A DNA stretch of 32,527 nt from an uncultured Clostridia bacterium (GCA_944362765.1 CALVTP010000019.1:1-32527); one strand, 5' to 3'. Shown: positions 24,331-32,353, numbered from the stretch's first letter. The notes: generated by a model not told the origin, from the letters alone. Numbers and translations are program-made.

Positions 24331-26613
24331 TTAGGACCTCTTTTTGAAAGATAATTTGGGAAGACGCAGGTTTTGCAGTTTACCTTTGTTGTACAGAACG
24401 ATCAGCACGATCGCCGCCGCCCATAATACAGCCCAGATAAACGCCGTCCACCACCATTCTCCTATCAGATATATCATAGACGCCGCCATGTATGACGTGA
24501 CCACCCAGAATATCAGTGTGTTGTTGAACTTTTTCTTTGACGGCATTTCGGCTTTTGCCGTGGCGACTGCCGCAAAGCAGGGAATCGTCAGCATATTGAA
24601 AGCTATGAAGGCTATCAATGCCGGCACCCCTATCCCCGTTGCGGATATCATATTCGCAACGGAATCGACGCCTTCCAAAGCCTCGTCAGCGACAAAGCCG
24701 GAAGTAATGCACGCCGCCAGAGTACCGAAAGTCGCAATGACGTTTTCCTTGGCGATCAAGCCGGTTATGGCTGCCACCACGAACACCCAGCCCCAATCGT
24801 TCAGCTGTGAACCGAATCCCATCGGAGTAAACAGAGGACGAATGAATTGACCGATGCCGGCAAGGATGCTGTCGTTCATATTTTCATCGGGCAGGTATTT
24901 CCAATTGAAGGAGAAGTGGCTGATGAACCAGATGACTATCGTAGACGCCAATATAATGGTGAACGCCTTTTTTATAAAGTGCTTCGTTTTGTCCCAAAGC
25001 AGCATCATCAGGCTCCTGAACTGCGGAGTACGGTAGCTCGGAAGCTCCATTATGAACGGAGGCGTTTCTCCCTTCATCGTCGTGTTGCGCATAATCAGCA
25101 CCGACACGATAGCTACGACGATACCCAACAGATACATTCCGTAAGTGATCAGATCCGCATTGCCCAGACCGGATATCTGAGCTATGCCTCCCGCGATCGC
25201 GGTAAGGATCGGAAGCTTCGCTCCGCAGCTGAAAAACGGTATGACCCTTATCGTAGCCACTCTTTCGTTTTCGTCCGCCAAAGTCCTGGTATTCACCATA
25301 GCGGGTACCGAACAGCCGAAGCCCATTATCATAGGCATAAACGCTCTGCCGGACAATCCGAACTTGCGGAAGATCCTGTCCAGGATGAAAGCGACTCTCG
25401 CCATATATCCGGAGTCTTCCAATATCGAAAAGAACAGGAACAGCAACAGTATCTGAGGCAGGAAGCTGAGCACGGCGAACAGACCTCCGAAAATGCCGTC
25501 CACAACCAACCCTGTCGCCCAATCGGCTACGCCTGCCGCCGACATCGCGTCACCCAACGCCCCGGACAAGGACGAAGTCGCCAGATCCAACAGGTTGAAT
25601 ATTATTACGCCGGGAGAGTTGATCCCTCCGTCGCCGAACACGCCTTCGAAAGCCGTTCCGGGGAGTGAGACCCAGCCTTCCGGCAACGCAGCGCCTATCC
25701 ATAACAGGTTTTCCGAAAAGGTCAGATGGAATACTGCGAAAAGGATCACCAAAAATATCGGTATTCCCCACACTTTATGGGTTAACACGCGATCTATCTT
25801 ATCGGATACGGACATTTTGTCCTTGCCGGATTTATGCTTTTTCGTCAGAGCCGACGAATAATTGTGCGCAATATATTTGTACCTGGAATCGGCGACGATG
25901 GCTTCGAAATCCGATCCGAAGACGTCGTCACTGAAAGTTTTTTTGAATTCTTCCACCATACCTGCGGACTTCGGATGCATTTTGACTTCCAATTCGTCCA
26001 TTTCCGCAAGCTTTATCGCGTGGAACAGAGCGTTATCTACTCCCGCCCCTTCCAACGCTATTTTACAATCGCCTATCAGGTGGGTCAGTTTGCCGCCTTC
26101 CAATACCGTAGTCCCCTTCCTGGGGTGTTTCGAAGCTTCGAGCCCGCGGCGCATCAGTTCTTCGATGCCCTGGTTTTTCAAAGCGGATATCTTTACTACC
26201 GGCAGCCCTATTTTGGATTCCAGCTTTGCCGCGTCTATGCTGTCGCCCGCCTTTTCGACTTCGTCTATCATATTCAGCGCGACAATGACCGGCACGTCGA
26301 TCTCCATCAGCTGGGTAGTCAGATACAAATTCCTTTCAAGGTTCGTTGCGTCGACTATGTTGATGACGCAATCGGGTTTTTCGTCCAATATGTAGTTTCT
26401 GGAGATGACTTCCTCCGGAGTGTACGGCGAAAGCGAATAAATACCCGGCAAATCGATTATCGCCACGGGCTCGGAAAGTTTCTTATACACGCCTTCCCTT
26501 TTGTCGACGGTGACTCCGGGCCAGTTGCCTACGTGCGCCGTAGAGCCCGTCAACAGATTGAACAACGTGGTCTTGCCGGAGTTGGGATTGCCCGCCAAAG
26601 CAAATTTTTTCAT
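24331..26613 (-). CDS. feoB: Ferrous iron transporter FeoB
   Basis: GTP-driven Fe2+ importer of the inner membrane. The 760-residue protein has an N-terminal G domain with G1 GNPNSGKT (8-15), DLPG (54-57), NMID (114-117) and SALK (143-146), a helical GDI-like region, then the membrane part with two Gate repeats containing GFGCSVPAMVNTRTL and FFSCGAKLPILTAIAG. Length matches typical bacterial FeoB. The start codon overlaps the feoA stop (ATGA), with GGAGGTG just upstream, showing coupling to feoA. Confidence 0.97.
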   Translation of the reverse strand: MKKFALAGNPNSGKTTLFNLLTGSTAHVGNWPGVTVDKREGVYKKLSEPVAIIDLPGIYSLSPYTPEEVISRNYILDEKPDCVINIVDATNLERNLYLTTQLMEIDVPVIVALNMIDEVEKAGDSIDAAKLESKIGLPVVKISALKNQGIEELMRRGLEASKHPRKGTTVLEGGKLTHLIGDCKIALEGAGVDNALFHAIKLAEMDELEVKMHPKSAGMVEEFKKTFSDDVFGSDFEAIVADSRYKYIAHNYSSALTKKHKSGKDKMSVSDKIDRVLTHKVWGIPIFLVILFAVFHLTFSENLLWIGAALPEGWVSLPGTAFEGVFGDGGINSPGVIIFNLLDLATSSLSGALGDAMSAAGVADWATGLVVDGIFGGLFAVLSFLPQILLLFLFFSILEDSGYMARVAFILDRIFRKFGLSGRAFMPMIMGFGCSVPAMVNTRTLADENERVATIRVIPFFSCGAKLPILTAIAGGIAQISGLGNADLITYGMYLLGIVVAIVSVLIMRNTTMKGETPPFIMELPSYRTPQFRSLMMLLWDKTKHFIKKAFTIILASTIVIWFISHFSFNWKYLPDENMNDSILAGIGQFIRPLFTPMGFGSQLNDWGWVFVVAAITGLIAKENVIATFGTLAACITSGFVADEALEGVDSVANMISATGIGVPALIAFIAFNMLTIPCFAAVATAKAEMPSKKKFNNTLIFWVVTSYMAASMIYLIGEWWWTAFIWAVLWAAAIVLIVLYNKGKLQNLRLPKLSFKKRS

Positions 26614-26843
26614 TTATTCACCTCCGTCATAACGCAATCGGCTTCCGCCTTCCTTAAAGTAAGTTCGTAACCCCTCAAGGTGATTTCGACGGGGTCGCCT
26701 AAAGGCGCGCGTTTTCTGAGATAGACCTCTGCGCCGGGCGTCACACCCATATCGAACAGTCTGCGTCTGATGACGCCTTCTCCGGCGACGGATCTCACGA
26801 CACCCGTTTCGCCTACGTCAAACTCGCTGAGTTTTTTGATCAT
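26610..26843 (-). CDS. feoA: FeoA family protein (adjacent to feoB)
   Basis: A 77-residue SH3-like FeoA protein, with VRSVAGEGVIRRRLFDMGVTPGAEVYL and PLGDPVEITLRGYELTLRKAEA in the order of the family. FeoA proteins bind FeoB or modulate its GTPase cycle in the cytoplasm. GAGGAGAAA precedes the ATG; the stop overlaps the feoB start by 4 bases. Confidence 0.93.
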   Translation of the reverse strand: MIKKLSEFDVGETGVVRSVAGEGVIRRRLFDMGVTPGAEVYLRKRAPLGDPVEITLRGYELTLRKAEADCVMTEVNK

Positions 26844-26909
26844 TTCGGTTTCTCCTCTCCGTTTATTGGCTTCATAATTTTTCCCCTAAACCTTTCTGTC
26901 GTGAAAATG

Positions 26910-27125
26910 CTATGCCTGCACCACAAAGATCTTTGAAGCCAATCCGGAATCCAACGCAAGCCGCGTATCTTTTACCAATACGATTACGGAAGCTCCGGAG
27001 CTTAATACCCTCAGTTCCGAATCAATGGTGATCCCCAGATTCTCCAAGTGCTTCTTCGTTTTCTCGTCAGCCAGGATCTTTATTACTTTCATTGCCCTTT
27101 CGACGGGCGCAAACATTAACGGCAT
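26910..27125 (-). CDS. Second FeoA-domain protein, first gene of the feo operon
   Basis: A 71-residue protein with the FeoA pattern MPLMFAPVERAMKVIKIL followed by KTKKHLENLGITIDSELRVL and VLVKDTRLALDSGLASKI. It is divergent from the downstream FeoA; two FeoA proteins before FeoB is a known arrangement in Clostridia. AAGGAGA precedes the ATG at normal spacing. It is the promoter-proximal gene of the operon, whose 55-base leader contains a 20-bp palindrome and a small CGCC-CTCG-GGCG hairpin. Confidence 0.9.
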   Translation of the reverse strand: MPLMFAPVERAMKVIKILADEKTKKHLENLGITIDSELRVLSSGASVIVLVKDTRLALDSGLASKIFVVQA

Positions 27126-27158
27126 ATCTCTCCTTAATTTATTCCGCCCGAGGGCGAA

Positions 27159-27178
27159 ATATGAAATTTATTTCACAT
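27159..27178. promoter_or_regulatory. Operator 1: palindrome ATATGAAA-N4-TTTCACAT
   Basis: A 20-bp near-perfect inverted repeat with spacer TTTA. It occupies about +2 to +22 of the predicted feo transcript, an ideal repressor position. Its arms are identical to those of operator 2. Confidence 0.7.
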
Positions 27179-27186
27179 TTATCAAA

Positions 27187-27215
27187 ATTATAATTCCTGC
27201 GCATTCCGTTGTCAA
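27187..27215 (-). promoter_or_regulatory. Consensus promoter of the feo operon
   Basis: Perfect TTGACA (27215-27210), 17-base spacer, perfect TATAAT (27192-27187); predicted start 27180. Such a strong promoter implies repression, consistent with the palindromes on either side. Confidence 0.85.
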
Positions 27216-27220
27216 GTAAA

Positions 27221-27240
27221 ATATGAAAGATTTTTCACAT
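27221..27240. promoter_or_regulatory. Operator 2: palindrome ATATGAAA-N4-TTTCACAT
   Basis: A second copy with spacer GATT, ending 8 bases before the tetR -35 box and starting 5 bases beyond the feo -35 box. Centre-to-centre distance from operator 1 is 62 bp, close to six helical turns. Confidence 0.7.
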
Positions 27241-27248
27241 TTTTTGAA

Positions 27249-27277
27249 TTGCCTTTTTTTTAAATCGGATATATAAT
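27249..27277 (+). promoter_or_regulatory. Promoter of the tetR-family gene
   Basis: TTGCCT (27249-27254), 17-base spacer, TATAAT (27272-27277). The leader is about 23 bases and includes an AGGCGG ribosome site. Confidence 0.7.
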
Positions 27278-27306
27278 GTTTCTATAAATAAACAGGCGGC
27301 GAAAAT

Positions 27307-27918
27307 ATGGCAAAGACCGTTCGCGAACCCAGGCAGGTTCGCTCCATCGAAAAGAAAAACAGGATAATCCGGGCGGGCTACGAGCTCTTTTCGGAAATAG
27401 GCTACCACAACGCCAACACGGCGATGATCGCAAAGCGCGCCGCCGTCTCGACGGGGATAGTCTACGGCTATTTCCGCGACAAAAAGGACATTCTCCGCGA
27501 AGTTACCGCCATCTATATGGAGCGCATCACCCGTCCCGTCTTCGAAGTTATCAACGCCATCTCTTCACCCGACGAAGTCTGTAATAAAATTCCCGAAATC
27601 GTTGAAATCGTGCTGAAAGCGCACAAGGACAACGCAAAGATTCACGAAGCGCTTCACGCGCTGACCCCCACCGACCCCGAAATAAATTCGGCTTTTATCC
27701 GTCTTGAGGACGAAATTACCTTAAAAATCGCGGCGCGGCTGAAGGAACTCGGCGTGCTGTCTTCGGACGCCAACGAAAGAGTGCATTTTGCGATGGACAT
27801 TCTGCAATCATTCGCGCACGAATACGTCTACGACCATCACGAATACATCGATTACGACAAGTTGAAGGAGCTGGTTCGTCAAACCTTGACGGCGCTGATG
27901 GGGCTGAGGCACTCGTAA
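27307..27918 (+). CDS. TetR/AcrR family transcriptional regulator
   Basis: A 203-residue regulator. The N-terminal DNA-binding domain (about 16-62) has the TetR pattern IIRAGYELFSEIGYHNANTAMIAKRAAVSTGIVYGYFRDKKD (shown in the family as helix-turn-helix ending in 'xYxYFxxKxxL'). The rest is an all-helical ligand-binding and dimerisation domain of unknown ligand. AGGCGG gives a fair ribosome site. It is transcribed divergently from the feo operon, and two identical-arm palindromes lie in the shared intergenic region; it may therefore repress itself and feo. That link is inferred from position only; Fur or DtxR-type proteins normally control feo. Confidence 0.93.
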   Translation: MAKTVREPRQVRSIEKKNRIIRAGYELFSEIGYHNANTAMIAKRAAVSTGIVYGYFRDKKDILREVTAIYMERITRPVFEVINAISSPDEVCNKIPEIVEIVLKAHKDNAKIHEALHALTPTDPEINSAFIRLEDEITLKIAARLKELGVLSSDANERVHFAMDILQSFAHEYVYDHHEYIDYDKLKELVRQTLTALMGLRHS

Positions 27919-27946
27919 CCGCGGCAAGCACCTCTTTCCGCGTTAC
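27915..27946 (+). other. Hairpin overlapping the tetR stop
   Basis: GTAACCGCGG (27915-27924) pairs with CCGCGTTAC (27938-27946) with one bulged C. No T-run follows; together with the downstream hairpin it may form the 3' end. Confidence 0.35.
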
Positions 27947-27949
27947 ACG

Positions 27950-28005
27950 AAAGCGCCCTTCGGAAGGGTACTCCCTTTTCACGACGCTGTCTGCCGGCGC
28001 TTTTT
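27950..28005 (+). terminator. Probable terminator of tetR
   Basis: AAAGCGCC (27950-27957) pairs with GGCGCTTT (27996-28003), continuing into a five-T run. The long loop contains its own CCCTT-CGG-AAGGG hairpin, so the structure is branched. Confidence 0.5.
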
Positions 28006-28044
28006 CGGATAAGCAGCCCTCTGTACTTTAAAAAGCGTACTTCA

Positions 28045-28073
28045 TTGACTTTTTACGAAAGCTTGGTTATAAT
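28045..28073 (+). promoter_or_regulatory. Strong promoter of the 127-residue protein gene
   Basis: TTGACT (28045-28050), 17-base spacer, perfect TATAAT (28068-28073). The predicted start is 28080, the A of the ATG. Confidence 0.75.
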
Positions 28074-28079
28074 ATGGTC

Positions 28080-28463
28080 ATGAAAAAGAAGACGGAGGCG
28101 GGTGTGCCGCAATTTTTGCAATATCTGGTAGAGCATGAACTCCCTCAGGAGGAGTTCACGACGGCGTATACCGAGGACTCCGGGGCGCCGCTGAAATGGA
28201 CGCGCGACGTCAAAATCGCCAAAACCGATTATAAGGTAAGACGCGAAACGGCAAAGCTCAAAGCCTCGAACGACTACGCCGCAAGACGCATCGCTTTGAT
28301 GAAGCAACGAAACGAGTTACAACGACTGAAACTCGAAAACGCCCCGGATATGCGCGAAATCCTTGCAAAAAATCAGCCGCTTATCAAGGAATCCCTTCGT
28401 ACCTCGGCGCTTGCAGAAGAGGAAAACGCGTTGAACGAGGACTATCGCAACTCCAAAAATTAA
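28080..28463 (+). CDS. Uncharacterised charged helical protein, 127 residues
   Basis: Not recognised. The protein is small, soluble and highly charged, without signal peptide or membrane segment. Residues ~45-95 are rich in Lys, Arg, Glu, Ala and Leu (VRRETAKLKASNDYAARRIA; KQRNELQRLKLEN) and likely form a long helix or coiled coil; the end is acidic. The ATG at 28080 is chosen over one at 28074 because the latter directly abuts the -10 box; no Shine-Dalgarno site precedes either. It has its own strong promoter and lies 48 bases before metF, so some metF transcription may come from here. Confidence 0.65.
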   Translation: MKKKTEAGVPQFLQYLVEHELPQEEFTTAYTEDSGAPLKWTRDVKIAKTDYKVRRETAKLKASNDYAARRIALMKQRNELQRLKLENAPDMREILAKNQPLIKESLRTSALAEEENALNEDYRNSKN

Positions 28464-28468
28464 CTTAA

Positions 28469-28495
28469 TTGCCTATTAAAAAACAAATTTATAAC
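28469..28495 (+). promoter_or_regulatory. Possible weak promoter of metF
   Basis: TTGCCT (28469-28474), a short 15-base spacer, TATAAC (28490-28495). A start near 28502 would leave about 10 bases of leader, without a Shine-Dalgarno site. Confidence 0.3.
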
Positions 28496-28511
28496 GTAAA
28501 ACATCTGAAAA

Positions 28512-29369
28512 ATGAAATTATCCGAAATCTCAAAAAAAGTTTGCTGGTCGTTTGAAATCTTTCCCCCGAAACCCGCCTCCGACATCTCCGTTATGGAGAA
28601 GACTATCGGTGAGCTTGCCGCACTGAAACCCGATTTTATCTCGGTAACCTGCTCGGCGGGCGGCTCGGGAAACTCCAGAACGGCGGAAGTTGCGGGCATT
28701 CTGAAAAACAAGTACGCCGTCGAACCGATCGCACATATCACCTGTATCAATTCCGACAGAGAGGAGATAGCAGCCGAACTGAACAAGCTTTCCGGTATGG
28801 GAATTGAAAACGTGCTGGCGCTCCGCGGCGACAGGATCCCCGGAGCCGACAACGGCGCTTTCCGCCACGCAAACGAACTCGTCGACTTCATAAAAAGCCT
28901 GAAACCCGACTTCGACATAGCGGGCGCCTGCTACCCGGAAACCCACCCCGAAAGCCTCTCTCCGGAATCCGACCTCGACTACTTGAAACTTAAAGTCGAC
29001 TCGGGTGTAAGTCATCTTATTACCCAGCTGTTTTTCGATAACGAGGACTTCTTCCGCTTTAAAGAGCGCTGCCTCTCCCGCGGCATAAGCGTCCCCGTTC
29101 ACGCAGGCATAATGCCTCTCGTGAAGAAAAGTAACGTTGACAGAATTATATCACTTTCGGGTGCCAAAATACCGAATAAGGTTTCCCGAATGATAGCAAA
29201 ATATTCAGATGATCCCGAATCGTTGATGCAGGCGGGGATAGCTCTCGCAACCGAACAGGCATCTGATCTAATTGCCGGCGGAGCCGAAGGCGTGCACGTC
29301 TACGTCATGAACAACCCGTTTGTGGCAAAGACTATAACCTTTAATCTTTCCTCTATCCTGAACGCGTAA
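28512..29369 (+). CDS. metF: 5,10-methylenetetrahydrofolate reductase
   Basis: Reduces methylene-THF to methyl-THF, the methyl donor for methionine synthase, using bound FAD. The 285-residue TIM-barrel protein shows the family start VCWSFEIFPPKP (catalytic Glu), PDFISVTCSAGGSGN, the middle segment NVLALRGDRIPG that contacts FAD, GACYPETHPES, and HLITQLFFDNEDFFRF. Length is that of short bacterial MetF. No good ribosome site precedes the ATG. One base separates its stop from the next start, and metH follows, forming a methionine unit. Confidence 0.94.
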   Translation: MKLSEISKKVCWSFEIFPPKPASDISVMEKTIGELAALKPDFISVTCSAGGSGNSRTAEVAGILKNKYAVEPIAHITCINSDREEIAAELNKLSGMGIENVLALRGDRIPGADNGAFRHANELVDFIKSLKPDFDIAGACYPETHPESLSPESDLDYLKLKVDSGVSHLITQLFFDNEDFFRFKERCLSRGISVPVHAGIMPLVKKSNVDRIISLSGAKIPNKVSRMIAKYSDDPESLMQAGIALATEQASDLIAGGAEGVHVYVMNNPFVAKTITFNLSSILNA

Positions 29370-29370
29370 A

Positions 29371-29988
29371 ATGGTGATCCCGCGGACGGAAATTTTAAGA
29401 TATCTCGGAGTCAAAGGCACACCCGACGAGAAATTGCTGTCCGAGGTCGACAACGCCTCGGAAGCGGTCATGAAAATTGCCGTACCGAAGGGGGTTTATA
29501 AAAAATTCGGCTATCGCGACGGGTGCATTCCCGAGCTCGGATACTCCCTTTCGGGGAGCGATATACGCCGCCACCTGGGCTCCGCAAAGGAGATAGTGGT
29601 GCTTGCGGTGACGCTGGGGCTCGCTGTCGACCGCGAATGCGCGAAGCTTCAAAGAGTTTCCCCCTATCGCGCTCTTTTGTTCGACGCCGCCGCTTCCGCC
29701 GCAATCGAAGCCTTCGCCGACGAATTTTGTCTGGGAATTGCCGCCGAAATCGGTTCCGACTTGGGAGACAGGTTCTCCCCCGGCTACGGCGACCTCGCAA
29801 TCGACATGCAGCGCGACATTCAACGAATACTCTCGGCAGATAAAATGATCGGGCTCGGCGTCGCCGACGACCTCACGCTTATACCGCTGAAATCGATAAC
29901 CGCCCTGGCGCCCGTCGGTGTAAAAGGCTGTTTGTCTCACGACTGCAGGAAGTGCTCAAAGCGCGATTGCCCCTTCAGAAAGGAGTAG
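29371..29988 (+). CDS. Stand-alone methionine synthase activation-domain protein
   Basis: A 205-residue homolog of the C-terminal SAM-binding reactivation domain of MetH, made as a separate protein. Support: the RFSPGYGDLAIDMQRDI segment, which matches the RxSPGYG-type SAM-binding region, the ITALAPVGV segment after it, and a Cys-rich tail (CLSHDCRKCSKRDCPFR) as found in clostridial members. It probably restores oxidised cob(II)alamin of MetH to methylcobalamin with SAM and a reductant. It starts one base after metF, with no ribosome site of its own (coupled translation), and ends with an AAAGGAG that serves metH. Confidence 0.87.
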   Translation: MVIPRTEILRYLGVKGTPDEKLLSEVDNASEAVMKIAVPKGVYKKFGYRDGCIPELGYSLSGSDIRRHLGSAKEIVVLAVTLGLAVDRECAKLQRVSPYRALLFDAAASAAIEAFADEFCLGIAAEIGSDLGDRFSPGYGDLAIDMQRDIQRILSADKMIGLGVADDLTLIPLKSITALAPVGVKGCLSHDCRKCSKRDCPFRKE

Positions 29989-29995
29989 AGTTTTT

Positions 29996-32317
29996 ATGCG
30001 ATTTATTGACGAACTTAATAAAAAAGTGATAATTTTTGACGGCGCTTTCGGTACCGAACTGGTGCGCAGAGGCGTCAGGACGGGGGTCGTTCCGGAGCTT
30101 ATAAATCTTGAAAACCCCGAAATCGTTTCCGCCATTCACCGTGACTATATCGCTCACGGAGCCGACGTCATCACGACGAACACCTTCGGCGCCAACTCCG
30201 TAAAGGCAGGCAAAGACTACCGTAAAATTATCTCTGAAGCGCTCTCTCTCGCGCGTGACGCCGCGGGCGACAGGTTTGTAGCGCTGGACATCGGACCCAC
30301 CGGATTGATGGCTGAACCGATGGGCTCAACTTCCTTCGATGAATTCTACTCGGTCTTCAAGGACGTCGTCGAAGCAGGTTCAGGCGCCGATTTGATTCTT
30401 ATAGAAACGATGTCCGACCTCACCGAGGCGCGCGCGGCGGCGCTTGCCGCAAAGGAAAACAGCTCTCTTCCCGTCGTAGTCTCGATGACCTTCGACGAAA
30501 ACATGCGCACATTTACGGGTGTTTCAGTGGAATCATTCGTGTATTCTCTCTATTCTGTTGCCGATGTCATCGGCGTCAATTGCTCTTTGGGACCAAAGCA
30601 GCTTCTTCCCATCGTCGAAAAACTTACCGAAATTTCCCCTAAACCCGTCATCGTGCAAGCAAATGCGGGACTTCCCGATTCTTCGGGGCGCTACAACCTT
30701 TCCGCCGAGGAGTTTTCCGATTACGCCGACCGCTTCCAAAAGGCGGGTGTATCGGCGATAGGCGGCTGCTGCGGCACAACCCCCGAGCACATCTCGGCAA
30801 TAGCGAAGAAGATTTCAAGGCAACCCGTTCCGAGATCGGTCACCGTCCCCCCTGTCGTCTGCTCCTCATCGAAAACGGTATATCTCGATTCGGTTAAAAT
30901 TGTCGGGGAGCGCATAAACCCCACCGGAAAGAAAGCCGTAAAAGCGGCTCTGACGACGGGCGATTTCGGATACATCGCCTCCCAAGCCATCGAGCAAACG
31001 GAAGCGGGAGCCGATATCCTCGATGTCAATGCCGGCGTTCCGGGGATAGACGAAGGCGCGGTTATGGTAAAACTCATAAACCTTTTGGAAGGGGTCAGCG
31101 AACTCCCTCTCGAAATAGACTCCACCGACCCTGCCGTCATAGAGCGCGCTTTAAGGAGGTATAACGGACGGGCTGTCGTCAACTCCGTTTCCGGCGAAAG
31201 GCGCTCTCTGGATCGCATTCTCCCGCTGGTTAAAAAATACGGAAGTATGGTGATTGGGTTAACAATTGACGAAGATGGGGTACCCAAAACGGCAAAAAAG
31301 CGTATAGAGATAGCCGAGAAAATTATTGAAGAAGCTGCAAAATATTCCATTCCGAAAGAGTCTCTGATCATCGACCCGCTGACGCTTACGGCGGGGGCGG
31401 AACAGGCTCAGGCAACGGAAACTCTCCGCGCTCTTACGGAAATCAAAAAGCGTTTCGGAGTAAAGACGGCACTAGGCGTTTCCAACATCTCTTTCGGGCT
31501 TCCCGAGAGGAGAATCATAAATTCCGCCTTTCTTTCGGCGGCGCTGTGGGCGGGTCTGGATCTTGCGATAGTAAATCCGAACGCAAAGGAAATTCTCGAG
31601 ACTTTGGACGCATTTAAAGTGCTTAGTCTTATCGACGTCGGGGCGAAGGAATACTCCTCAAAGTACGCCTCCGTCCCTCGCGAGGAAAGCGCCCCCGCGG
31701 AAAGGGATTTGAAATATATCATAGAGAAGGGTCTTCCCGGGGCGGAGAAAGAAACCGAACGGCTGCTTGACTCGGGAGTCGGCGCCGAGGAAATCATCAA
31801 CGACTATCTCATCGCCGCTTTGAACGAAGTGGGAAAGGGATACGAAGCGGGCGTCGTCTTCCTTCCCGGGCTTATTCAAGCCGCCGAATCGGCAAAAGGC
31901 GCCTTCAACGCCATCAAAAAAAGCATGGGGAACGCAGTCCCCTCCCGTGGCACGATTATCATGGCGACAGTCAAAGGCGACGTTCACGATATCGGAAAAA
32001 ATATCGCCGCTACGGTACTCGGTAACTACGGCTTCAAGGTATTAGATCTCGGGAAAAACGTCGAACCCGCCGAGATCGTCGAAGCGACCAAAAAAACGGG
32101 CGCAAAATTAGTCGGACTTTCCGCACTGATGACTACCACCGTCAAGAACATGGAGGAAACCATTAAACTACTGAAATCGGAGTGTCCTTCGGTCAAAGTC
32201 ATGGTGGGCGGAGCGGTATTGACGCAGGAATACGCAATGAAAATCGGCGCCGACTACTATTGCCCGGACGCAGCCTGCGATGTTAAAATCGCCGAAGAAA
32301 TTTATAAAAAAGCATAA
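29996..32317 (+). CDS. metH: B12-dependent methionine synthase lacking its activation domain
   Basis: Transfers the methyl group of methyl-THF through cobalamin to homocysteine. The 773 residues contain a homocysteine/Zn domain (1 to about 290; zinc ligands Cys196 in GVNCS and Cys258/Cys259 in GGCCGT), a pterin-binding barrel (about 300-560, starting GERINPTGKK), a helical cap and a B12 Rossmann domain with GDVHDIGKN, where His664 is the axial cobalt ligand. The usual C-terminal activation domain (about 330 residues in E. coli) is absent; the gene just upstream supplies it. AAAGGAG lies 11 bases before the ATG. Downstream is a promoter and a cobalamin riboswitch that controls the next, unseen gene. 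Confidence 0.95.
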   Translation: MRFIDELNKKVIIFDGAFGTELVRRGVRTGVVPELINLENPEIVSAIHRDYIAHGADVITTNTFGANSVKAGKDYRKIISEALSLARDAAGDRFVALDIGPTGLMAEPMGSTSFDEFYSVFKDVVEAGSGADLILIETMSDLTEARAAALAAKENSSLPVVVSMTFDENMRTFTGVSVESFVYSLYSVADVIGVNCSLGPKQLLPIVEKLTEISPKPVIVQANAGLPDSSGRYNLSAEEFSDYADRFQKAGVSAIGGCCGTTPEHISAIAKKISRQPVPRSVTVPPVVCSSSKTVYLDSVKIVGERINPTGKKAVKAALTTGDFGYIASQAIEQTEAGADILDVNAGVPGIDEGAVMVKLINLLEGVSELPLEIDSTDPAVIERALRRYNGRAVVNSVSGERRSLDRILPLVKKYGSMVIGLTIDEDGVPKTAKKRIEIAEKIIEEAAKYSIPKESLIIDPLTLTAGAEQAQATETLRALTEIKKRFGVKTALGVSNISFGLPERRIINSAFLSAALWAGLDLAIVNPNAKEILETLDAFKVLSLIDVGAKEYSSKYASVPREESAPAERDLKYIIEKGLPGAEKETERLLDSGVGAEEIINDYLIAALNEVGKGYEAGVVFLPGLIQAAESAKGAFNAIKKSMGNAVPSRGTIIMATVKGDVHDIGKNIAATVLGNYGFKVLDLGKNVEPAEIVEATKKTGAKLVGLSALMTTTVKNMEETIKLLKSECPSVKVMVGGAVLTQEYAMKIGADYYCPDAACDVKIAEEIYKKA

Positions 32318-32324
32318 CAGCGGC

Positions 32325-32353
32325 TTGCCGTAAACGAAGACAAGCTGTATAAT
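32325..32353 (+). promoter_or_regulatory. Promoter driving the cobalamin riboswitch leader
   Basis: TTGCCG (32325-32330), 17-base spacer, perfect TATAAT (32348-32353), starting 8 bases after the metH stop. The predicted start near 32360 is just before the riboswitch. Confidence 0.7.

Noticed and set aside
27159-27240. Palindromes as Fur, CRP/FNR or Rex sites
   Set aside because: Sequence and half-site spacing do not fit: the CRP-like TGTGA half-sites are 8 rather than 6 bases apart, Fur boxes have GATAAT-type half-sites, and the Rex TTGTTAA half-site is not matched. These proteins are not excluded experimentally.
28464-28511. A SAM or cobalamin riboswitch before metF
   Set aside because: Only 48 AT-rich bases separate the upstream stop from metF; neither aptamer's conserved core is present or could fit.
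32318-32349. Terminator after metH (ACAGC...CTTG pairing with CAAGCTGT)
   Set aside because: The stem has a bulge, a long loop and no T-run, and it overlaps the promoter of the riboswitch leader; I do not call it a terminator.
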